64,000 nt of DNA, taken from positions 1,178,001-1,242,000 of the forward strand of contig JABTUK010000003.1 in NCBI GenBank assembly GCA_015075405.1, written 5' to 3'. The position numbers and the translations under genes are program-made. Below the pieces are notes generated by a model, which did not search any database, was not told the origin of the DNA, and was given only the letters and a program-made list of their open reading frames with translations. This DNA is from Anaerolineales bacterium (GTDB taxonomy: Bacteria; Chloroflexota; Anaerolineae; 4572-78; J111). Below, piece by piece: positions 58,115-64,000 of this stretch (position 1 is the first letter of the stretch; the number at the start of each line of letters is the position of its first letter).

Positions 58115-58195
58115 TCAAAATTTCCGTAGCTGACGCATCCCCATGCGTCAGCGGACGGCATAGGGATGCCATCCTACGGAAATTTTAGCGTGCGC
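58115..58195. repeat. Core relative of the MITE-like element, without the outer ends
   Basis: AAATTTCCGTAG / CTACGGAAATTT with ACGCATCCCCATGCGT and GGCATAGGGATGCC inside; it matches the inner part of copies A and F but lacks TCAGTRGATCC. Confidence 0.65.
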
Positions 58196-58361
58196 TTAGT
58201 ATAATTATAAAATTTTCCGAAAGGTCATCATAATCAAGTTTTCTATTTTGGCAAAAAAGCTTTCTGACCAGCCAAAATCCCCCCAGGGGGTGAATCTCTC
58301 CTCCCTTCAAAGGGGATGACACCGGGCAGCAAGTTTGCTATACTAAAAGGGGAGAAAGTAT

Positions 58362-60323
58362 ATGGTTAGTATGAGTGAAAAGTCAAACAGGAGCGGTCAG
58401 CCTAACCTTAGGCGCGAGGTTGAAATCCTGGCCGCCACCCACGAAATCTACGCTCCATCACCTGACGTGGTCAGTAATGCCAACCTGCCCAACTATTTGG
58501 AACTACAGCAACAAGCTCTGAGCGATATAATCACCTTTTGGGATGACCAGGCCCAGACATTTATTGATTGGTTTGAACCCTACCAGCAAGTTTTGGACAA
58601 CAGCAACCCGCCTTTCTATAAGTGGTTTGCCGGCGGTAAGGTAAATATTGCCTACAATGCCCTGGACCGGCACGCCAGAACCTGGCGCAAAAATAAATTA
58701 GCCCTGTTATGGGAAGGCGAACCGGGCGATGTGCGCTTGTACAGCTATTTTGGCCTGTGGCGAGAAGTTAACAAATTTGCCAATGTGCTGCGCAGTATGG
58801 GGGTTAAAAAAGGAGATACCGTAACCCTGTATATGGGACGGGTGCCTGAATTAATTATTGCTATGCTGGCGACGGTTAAAATCGGGGCAATCCACAGCGT
58901 AGTTTACGCCGGTTTCAGCGAGCAAGCCCTGGCCGACCGCATTGAAGATGCTGGCAGCCGGGTGGTGGTAACCTGCGATGGAGCCTGGCTGCGGGGCAAA
59001 ACGGTCAACCTGAAAGATATTGCCGATGCGGCCATTCATCGCAGCCCCGTAGTTCAGCAGATGCTGGTGGTCAAACGCACCGGGCAGCAAGTCCGCATGG
59101 CCCCCGGACGGGATTTTTGGTGGCACGAGTTGATGAATCTGCCCATCGCCAGCCCCTACTGCGAACCGGAGGTGATGGATGCTGAGGATCCTCTTTTTAT
59201 TCTTTACACCAGCGGCTCTACCGGCAAACCCAAAGGGGTGGTCCATACCTGCGGCGGCTACCAGGTGTTTATCGCCACGACCCTCAAATACGTTTTTGAT
59301 CTGAAAGAAGATGATCGCTGGTGGTGCGCGGCCGACCCGGCCTGGATTACCGGCCACAGTTATATTACCTATGCCCCCCTCATCCTGGGGGCAACCAGTT
59401 TTATGTATGAGGGCGCGGCTGATTACCCTTACCCCGACCGCTGGTGGAGCCTGGTCGAGAAATATCACGTCTCGGTGCTGTACACCACCCCCACGGCCAT
59501 TCGGCGGTTGATGCGCTTTGGCGAGGCCTGGCCCAATCGCCACGATTTGAGCACGCTGCGGCTGTTGGGCACAGTGGGCGAGCCAATCAACACCGCCGCC
59601 TGGCGCTGGTATTATCAGGTCATCGGCGGAGAACGCTGCCCAATCATAGATACCTGGTGGCAGACAGAAACCGGCGGCTTTATGATTACCCCGACGCCGG
59701 TGGTGCCGCTGAAACCGGGCAGCGCCACGATTCCTTTTGTCGGCATCGAGGCCGATGTGGTCCGCGAGGATGGGGCTTCGTGCGAGCCGTATGAAGATGG
59801 CGATCTGGTTATCAAACGGCCCTGGCCCGGCCTGGCCCGCACCATCTGGAACAATCCGGAGCAATATTTGAGCGAATACTGGTCTCAATTCCAGGCACAA
59901 GGTTGGTACTTTAGCGGCGACAGCGCCCGCCGGGACGATGACGGTTATTTTTGGATCATCGGGCGCACCGACGACATGATCAAAGTCAGCGGCTATCCAC
60001 TGGGCACCGCCGAAATTGAAAACTCGCTGCTCAGCCACAAATTTGTGGCCGAAGCCGCGGTCATTGGCTTGCCCGATGCGGTCAAAGGCCAGGTGATCCA
60101 CGCCTTTTGTGTGCTCAAAACCGGCCTGCAAGGCGACAACCGGCTGGTGGATGAACTCAAAGAGCACGTCCGGCACGAAGTAGGGCCAATCGCCGTACCA
60201 GCGGCCGTTACCTTTGTGACCAGCTTACCCCGCACCCGCAGCGGCAAAATCATGCACCGCCTGCTCAAAGCCCAAGTGTTAGGCCAGCCTGTCGGCGATA
60301 CCAGCACCCTGGCGGATCAATAA
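58362..60323 (+). CDS. acs: Acetyl-CoA synthetase (AMP-forming)
   Basis: A 653-residue AMP-forming acyl-CoA synthetase. The N-terminal part (WFEPYQQVLDNSNPPFYKWFAGGKVNIAYNALDRH) is the Acs-type start domain; then ILYTSGSTGKPKGVVHT (P-loop), WWCAADPAWITGHSY, WWQTETGG (substrate pocket), YFSGDSARRDDDGYFW and the acetylation-site region PRTRSGKIMHRLL with Lys. It makes acetyl-CoA from acetate, ATP and CoA in the cytoplasm; very close relatives use propionate. AGGGGAGAAAG precedes ATG 58362. Nearby a symporter-histidine kinase gene (61326) and a NarL-type system may control acetate use. Confidence 0.92.
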   Translation: MVSMSEKSNRSGQPNLRREVEILAATHEIYAPSPDVVSNANLPNYLELQQQALSDIITFWDDQAQTFIDWFEPYQQVLDNSNPPFYKWFAGGKVNIAYNALDRHARTWRKNKLALLWEGEPGDVRLYSYFGLWREVNKFANVLRSMGVKKGDTVTLYMGRVPELIIAMLATVKIGAIHSVVYAGFSEQALADRIEDAGSRVVVTCDGAWLRGKTVNLKDIADAAIHRSPVVQQMLVVKRTGQQVRMAPGRDFWWHELMNLPIASPYCEPEVMDAEDPLFILYTSGSTGKPKGVVHTCGGYQVFIATTLKYVFDLKEDDRWWCAADPAWITGHSYITYAPLILGATSFMYEGAADYPYPDRWWSLVEKYHVSVLYTTPTAIRRLMRFGEAWPNRHDLSTLRLLGTVGEPINTAAWRWYYQVIGGERCPIIDTWWQTETGGFMITPTPVVPLKPGSATIPFVGIEADVVREDGASCEPYEDGDLVIKRPWPGLARTIWNNPEQYLSEYWSQFQAQGWYFSGDSARRDDDGYFWIIGRTDDMIKVSGYPLGTAEIENSLLSHKFVAEAAVIGLPDAVKGQVIHAFCVLKTGLQGDNRLVDELKEHVRHEVGPIAVPAAVTFVTSLPRTRSGKIMHRLLKAQVLGQPVGDTSTLADQ

Positions 60324-60362
60324 CAAGGAGAAAGGAGTTATCGAACCAAAGGGTATCTAATT

Positions 60363-60460
60363 TCAGTAGATCCAATTTTCGAGGACGCGAAGCGGGCACG
60401 CCCACGTGCCGAACACCGCCGCACGTGGGCGTGCTGGCTCCTCAAATTTGGATCCACTGA
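60363..60460. mobile_element. MITE-like palindromic element, copy E
   Basis: Same as the copy at 28300-28398 but for one missing C; flanked by ATT on both sides (60360-60362 and 60461-60463). Confidence 0.85.
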
Positions 60461-60481
60461 ATTTTGTTAATCAGAACATAC

Positions 60482-60575
60482 TCAGTGGATCCAAATTTCC
60501 CGTAGGGGGGCATCCCTATGCCGCCCGCTGACGCATAGGGATGCGCCAGCTACGGTGAAACATTGGATCTACTGA
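60482..60575. mobile_element. MITE-like palindromic element, copy F
   Basis: Ends TCAGTGGATCC / GGATCTACTGA, GGCATCCCTATGC core, nearly identical inside to copy A. No clean 3-bp flank repeat here (TAC against ACT). Confidence 0.8.
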
Positions 60576-60629
60576 ACTACCCGTGAGTTGGGAATTAGCT
60601 CGAAAATTCCGAACTGAAGTTACTTATGA

Positions 60630-60665
60630 AGAGACCCCAGAGGATGCAGAAACTCTGGGGTCTCT
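60630..60665 (+). terminator. Terminator-like inverted repeat downstream of acs
   Basis: AGAGACCCCAGAG (60630-60642) and CTCTGGGGTCTCT (60653-60665) are perfect 13-bp arms; no T-run follows. Confidence 0.5.
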
Positions 60666-60697
60666 GGCCTTAGTAAACGTCTAAAATTTACTTCCCA

Positions 60698-60757
60698 TTT
60701 TGAGTTCCTACGAGTTCCTTTAGTTCCCTGGGAACTCGTAGGAACTTGGGGGAACTT
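60698..60757. repeat. GGAACT-type repeat with inverted copy
   Basis: GAGTTCCTACGAGTTCC is mirrored by GGAACTCGTAGGAAC with further GGAACTT words; STRR-like style. Confidence 0.65.
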
Positions 60758-60789
60758 ATTTTTGGACAATCACTTAGAATGATAAGGCA

Positions 60790-60940
60790 AGCTGGATATT
60801 TAGGGCCAATCGGGTTGGCTAACTGGGCAACCTCGACAATTTGCGACAGGTCAAAGTCAGCCAAATAGGGCCAGCCGCGCTCATCCAGCAGGATGTTGCG
60901 CGGGGTGACATCCCAATGTACAATGCCATGTGTCGGCCTC
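60790..60940 (-). pseudogene. Remnant of a Ser/Thr protein kinase
   Basis: A short frame reads THGIVHWDVTPRNILLDERG, then WPYLADFDLS. This is the catalytic-loop HxDxxPxN pattern (with Trp in the place of the usual Arg) and the DFxLS region of a Hanks-type kinase. No N-lobe, Lys or other C-terminal elements occur in frame. It is a fragment left between MITE-like elements and heptad repeats. Confidence 0.65.
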
Positions 60941-61008
60941 AACGTTATTGGATATAGGCACTTAGGCATTCACAGCGACAAAAAATTGTCGATCCTTTTT
61001 GCGAATGG

Positions 61009-61058
61009 CGAATGGCGAATGATGATTCTGATTCGCCATTCGCCCATTCGCCATTCTT
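61009..61058. repeat. GAATGGC heptad repeat with inverted copy
   Basis: GAATGGCGAATGGCGAATGATG on one side, ATTCGCCATTCGCCCATTC on the other; unit length seven. Confidence 0.75.
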
Positions 61059-61109
61059 TTCCAAGCGCAGTCTTGGAAAAAACCTATGAATAATCGTCAT
61101 TTATAGCTT

Positions 61110-61298
61110 ATGCCCGAACCGATTAAAGGTCAACGCCTGGTTGCTTTATTTTTAATAGGCTGTGTGCTGTTCAACTATCCGCTGCTGTCGCTGTTTAGCC
61201 AGAATGGAATCCTGGGCGGCATTCCGATTTTATATATTTACATCTTTACGGCCTGGCTGGCTTTAATTGGCTTAATGGCGCTGGTGATAGAACGCTAA
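61110..61298 (+). CDS. Small membrane protein, companion of the symporter-kinase
   Basis: A 62-residue protein with two membrane segments (LVALFLIGCVLFNYPLLSLF; GIPILYIYIFTAWLALIGLMALV) ending in basic ER. Such small proteins are found upstream of sodium:solute symporter genes, as here, where it sits 28 nt before the symporter-kinase start. It may be a helper subunit; the role is not established. Confidence 0.7.
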   Translation: MPEPIKGQRLVALFLIGCVLFNYPLLSLFSQNGILGGIPILYIYIFTAWLALIGLMALVIER

Positions 61299-61325
61299 AA
61301 CTTTCAACAATCCAACGGACGAGCG

Positions 61326-64000
61326 ATGCTGCAAGGCTGGATCATTTTTCTGATTTCACTGGCTTACATCGGGCTGCTTTTTGCCATAGCTTACTATGGC
61401 GATAAACGCGCCGATGCCAAACGCAGCCTGAGCAGCCCTTACATCTACGCCTTATCGCTGGCAGTCTACTGCACCGACTGGACCTTTTACGGCAGCGTGG
61501 GCCGGGCTGCCAGTACCGGCCTGGGGTTTTTGCCTATTTATCTCGGTCCCACCCTGATGGCGGCCTTGTGGTGGTTTGTCCTGCGCAAGATTATCCGCAT
61601 CAGTAAGGCCAACCGCATCGTCTCCATCGCCGATTTTATTGCTTCCCGCTACGGCAAGAGCACAACCCTGGGCGGATTGGTCACCGTGATTGCCGTCATC
61701 GGCATTATCCCCTACATCTCCCTGCAACTCGAAGGGGTTTCCACCAGCTTTACCTTATTGTGGCGTTACCCCCAACTGGTTCCGCCCCCATCTGGGGTGA
61801 TTGGCGTTTTAAGCGACACCGGGCTTTACGTGGCTTTATTGTTAGCCACTTTTGCCATTCTTTTTGGGGTGCGTCACCTCGATGCTGCCGAGCATCATGA
61901 AGGTATGGTGGCCGCCGTCGCCTTTGAGTCGGTGATAAAGTTGTTGGCGTTTGTGGCGGCGGGCCTGTTTGTAACCTTTGGTCTCTTTAACGGCTTTGGC
62001 GACTTGTTTACCCAAGCGGCGGCCAACCCCGATTTAAAAGCTTTGTTTACTCTGGAAGGAACCGGCGGGGGTTACGGGGGGTGGTTTGGGTTGATCTTCC
62101 TCTCCATGCTGGCTATTATGTTTCTGCCCCGGCAGTTTCAGGTCGCCGTCGTTGAGAATGTCAATGAGCAGCATTTACCCAAAGCCATCTGGCTCTTTCC
62201 CCTATACCTGCTGGCAATTAACATTTTTGTGCTGCCCATCACCTTTGCCGGTTTACTGCTCTTTCCCCACAGCACCATTGACCCCGATACGTTTGTTTTA
62301 ACCCTGCCGATGGCCTACGGGCAAGACATCCTGACCCTGTTTGTTTTTCTGGGCGGCTTATCGGCGGCGACGGGCATGGTGATTGTCGAGACGGTGGCTC
62401 TGAGCACCATGGTTTCCAATGATTTGGTCATCCCTGTTCTGCTGCGCTGGGAAGGGCTGCGGTTGGCCGAACGGGAGGATTTGAGTGGGCTGCTGCTGAT
62501 TATTCGCCGCAGCGCTATTGTGGTGATTGTGTTGTTGGGCTACTTGTATTTCCGGCTCACCAGCGACCTTTACCCTCTGGTTTCGATTGGGCTGGTTTCA
62601 TTTGCCGCGGTGGCTCAGTTTGCCCCGGCCATTTTGGGCGGTATCTATTGGAAGGGGGGTACCCGCAGCGGGGCGCTGATTGGCTTGAGCGCCGGTTTTT
62701 TGGTCTGGGCGCATACGCTGCTGCTCCCGTCTCTGGCCGAATCAGGCTGGTTGCCTCCAAGTATTATGGAACCAGGCCCCTTCGGCCTGAGTTGGCTCAA
62801 ACCCTACCAACTTTTCGGGTTGAGCGGTTGGTCGCCCATACCCCATGCTCTGTTCTGGAGTTTGCTGGCTAATGTCCTGGGCTACATTGGCGGCTCGCTG
62901 CTGGGGCGGCAGAGTGTGCTCGAGCACAGCCAGGCCAGCCTGTTTGTAGACGTTTTTAAGCGGTCGGGCGAGGGCAGCCAGATCAATCTCTGGCGCGGCA
63001 CGGCCTCGGTGACAGATTTACGCATGCTGTTAGGTCGCTTCCTGGGGCCGGGCCGGGCCGATGACCTTTTGAGCGAGTATGCCCGACAGCGCAGCTTGAA
63101 CTGGGCCGAAGTTACTAACGCCAACGCCGAATTGGTCAATTATGCCGAAAAATTGCTGGCCGGCTCCATTGGGGCTGCCTCGGCCAGGGTGATGATGGCC
63201 TCGGTGGTTAAAGAAGAGCTGCTCAACATGGGCGAAGTGATGGGCATGCTCGACGAGACTATTGCTTACAGCCGCCAGTTGGAGCAAAAATCACAAGAGT
63301 TAGAAGCCGCCACGGCCGAACTACGCGCCGCCAATGAACGCTTGCAGGAGTTGGACCGGCTCAAAGACGATTTTATTTCAACCGTGAGCCACGAACTGCG
63401 CACCCCTTTGACCTCGATCCGGGCTTTCTCCGAAATCTTGTTCGATAACCCCGATCTGGACGCGAACCGGCGCAGCCAGTTTTTGAGCATTATCCTCAAA
63501 GAGAACGAGCGGCTGACCCGGCTGATCAATCAAGTCCTCGACCTATCCAAGATCGAGTCCGGCAATGCCGAATGGTACGTGTCTGAAATTGATCTGATCG
63601 AAGTGATTAACGAGTCGCTGCAAACAACCAGCCAGTTATTTACGGAAAATAGAATTAATCTCAAGCTCGATTTACCGGATTCTGTTCCCCCATTGGTGGC
63701 TGATCGAGACCGCATCAAACAGGTCTTATTGAATTTACTCTCAAACGCGATCAAATTCTGCGACCACAACGCTGGCTGGGTGGGAGTTCGATTGCAGATA
63801 AAAGAAGAGGTGGTTCAGGTAGACGTGAGCGATAATGGGCCGGGCATCAGCGAGGCCAATCAGCGCATCATCTTTGATAAATTCCGCCAGGTGGGGGATA
63901 CTATGACCGAGAAACCCCAGGGCACCGGCCTGGGCTTGCCCATCTCGCGCCATATCATTGCCCATTTTGGCGGCGAGTTGTGGGTGACCAGCACCCTGGG
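61326..64000 (+). CDS. Sodium:solute symporter-type sensor histidine kinase (runs off right edge)
   Basis: Open from ATG 61326 to the window end, 891 codons. The N-terminal 500 or so residues are a symporter domain of the SSS family with about 13 membrane segments (SLAYIGLLFAIAYYGDKRAD, YALSLAVYCTDWTFYGSVG, RFLPRQFQVAVVENV-like region). A coiled-coil stretch leads to a HisKA domain with DFISTVSHELRTPLTSIRAF (phospho-His) and an ATPase domain (LLNLLSNAIKFCDHN, DNGPGISEAN, GTGLGLPISRHI). This is the CbrA/CrbS architecture; the stop lies outside the window. It follows acs and the small membrane protein, which fits acetate sensing by analogy with CrbS, although the regulator is not seen here. Confidence 0.9.
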   Translation, partial: MLQGWIIFLISLAYIGLLFAIAYYGDKRADAKRSLSSPYIYALSLAVYCTDWTFYGSVGRAASTGLGFLPIYLGPTLMAALWWFVLRKIIRISKANRIVSIADFIASRYGKSTTLGGLVTVIAVIGIIPYISLQLEGVSTSFTLLWRYPQLVPPPSGVIGVLSDTGLYVALLLATFAILFGVRHLDAAEHHEGMVAAVAFESVIKLLAFVAAGLFVTFGLFNGFGDLFTQAAANPDLKALFTLEGTGGGYGGWFGLIFLSMLAIMFLPRQFQVAVVENVNEQHLPKAIWLFPLYLLAINIFVLPITFAGLLLFPHSTIDPDTFVLTLPMAYGQDILTLFVFLGGLSAATGMVIVETVALSTMVSNDLVIPVLLRWEGLRLAEREDLSGLLLIIRRSAIVVIVLLGYLYFRLTSDLYPLVSIGLVSFAAVAQFAPAILGGIYWKGGTRSGALIGLSAGFLVWAHTLLLPSLAESGWLPPSIMEPGPFGLSWLKPYQLFGLSGWSPIPHALFWSLLANVLGYIGGSLLGRQSVLEHSQASLFVDVFKRSGEGSQINLWRGTASVTDLRMLLGRFLGPGRADDLLSEYARQRSLNWAEVTNANAELVNYAEKLLAGSIGAASARVMMASVVKEELLNMGEVMGMLDETIAYSRQLEQKSQELEAATAELRAANERLQELDRLKDDFISTVSHELRTPLTSIRAFSEILFDNPDLDANRRSQFLSIILKENERLTRLINQVLDLSKIESGNAEWYVSEIDLIEVINESLQTTSQLFTENRINLKLDLPDSVPPLVADRDRIKQVLLNLLSNAIKFCDHNAGWVGVRLQIKEEVVQVDVSDNGPGISEANQRIIFDKFRQVGDTMTEKPQGTGLGLPISRHIIAHFGGELWVTSTL

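Larger units (their letters stand above)
60324..61109. other. Repeat-rich gap with kinase remnant
   Basis: Contains two adjacent MITE-like elements (60363-60460, 60482-60575), a terminator-like inverted repeat (60630-60665), a GGAACT-type repeat (60698-60757), a broken protein-kinase fragment (60790-60940) and a GAATGGC heptad repeat (61009-61058). No intact gene is visible. Confidence 0.75.

Noticed and set aside
58851..60176. 441-codon open frame on the minus strand inside acs
   Set aside because: It is a shadow of the acs reading frame caused by GC bias; no family motifs are present and acs is fully conserved over the same bases.
1838..60757. REP/RAYT or CRISPR origin for the scattered hairpins
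   Set aside because: No RAYT transposase or regular spacing is seen; the elements with TCAGTRGATCC ends have 3-bp flanking repeats, which favours MITE-type insertion.
1..64000. Prophage or integrative element
   Set aside because: No integrase, terminase, capsid, tRNA attachment site or composition break was recognised.
1..64000. Cobalamin riboswitch upstream of the B12-binding radical SAM genes
   Set aside because: No B12-box-like or long structured leader was recognised; only short hairpin repeats and an AT-rich box are present.

Overview
The window looks like chromosomal DNA of a Gram-positive-like or monoderm environmental bacterium, most probably a Chloroflexota (Anaerolineae-type) genome. 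This is inference from style, not a marker gene: lipoproteins with Pro/Thr or Ala/Glu/Pro linkers behind a Cys lipobox, secreted proteins carrying the YLPLVFK/YLPIVFR-type motif, a DUF2157-DUF4401-GDYXXLXY membrane trio, an RqcH-type NFACT protein, mixed ATG/TTG/GTG starts and abundant intergenic hairpins. No rRNA, tRNA, CRISPR array, integrase or transposase gene was recognised. Both ends cut through genes: a flavin amine oxidase on the left and a symporter/histidine kinase on the right.

Region 1 (1-9.8 kb, all minus strand): three B12-binding/radical SAM proteins interleaved with small proteins, a winged-helix-like protein, an EEP-fold phosphoesterase, a PLP aminotransferase, a RidA protein, a short-chain dehydrogenase and an amine oxidase. 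Gene spacing suggests at least three transcription units, and two of the radical SAM genes share a 33-bp upstream box. It is the best candidate for an uncharacterised biosynthetic locus. Region 2 (10-23.6 kb): a membrane trio, a solute-binding protein whose family-5 domain is circularly permuted and fused to a family-3 domain, a NYN-LOTUS RNA-processing-type protein, two further secreted or lipoprotein genes, a sulfotransferase-like/class IV aminotransferase pair matching the two halves of a plant fusion protein, a lone dihydrolipoamide acyltransferase and a two-gene unit of unknown function.

Region 3 (23.7-33.7 kb): RqcH, an OmpR-type two-component operon, a polysaccharide deacetylase, a BrnT/BrnA toxin-antitoxin pair, exonuclease VII subunits separated by an epimerase gene, and an HD-domain protein with an internal duplication. 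Region 4 (33.9-41.9 kb, plus strand): a large ATPase/LuxR regulator followed by an FAD oxidoreductase, SRPBCC protein, cupin, secreted protein and lipoprotein. Region 5 (41.9-55.5 kb, minus): a glycoside hydrolase-like/SpoIID fusion, an M16 peptidase, two surface proteins (one with eleven prealbumin-like repeats), a TPR protein and a metallo-hydrolase. Region 6 (55.6-64 kb): a NarL-type two-component pair, acetyl-CoA synthetase, a repeat-rich gap with a kinase remnant, then a symporter-histidine kinase with a small membrane companion, a neighbourhood reminiscent of acetate-switch control.

The non-coding DNA is unusually structured. A family of about 91-99 bp palindromic elements (MITE-like) shares ends reading TCAGTRGATCC and in five of six copies is flanked by an identical trinucleotide. 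In addition there are many local near-tandem repeats of about seven bases with inverted copies (STRR-like), two of them read through in frame inside enzymes, and several recurring hairpin families.
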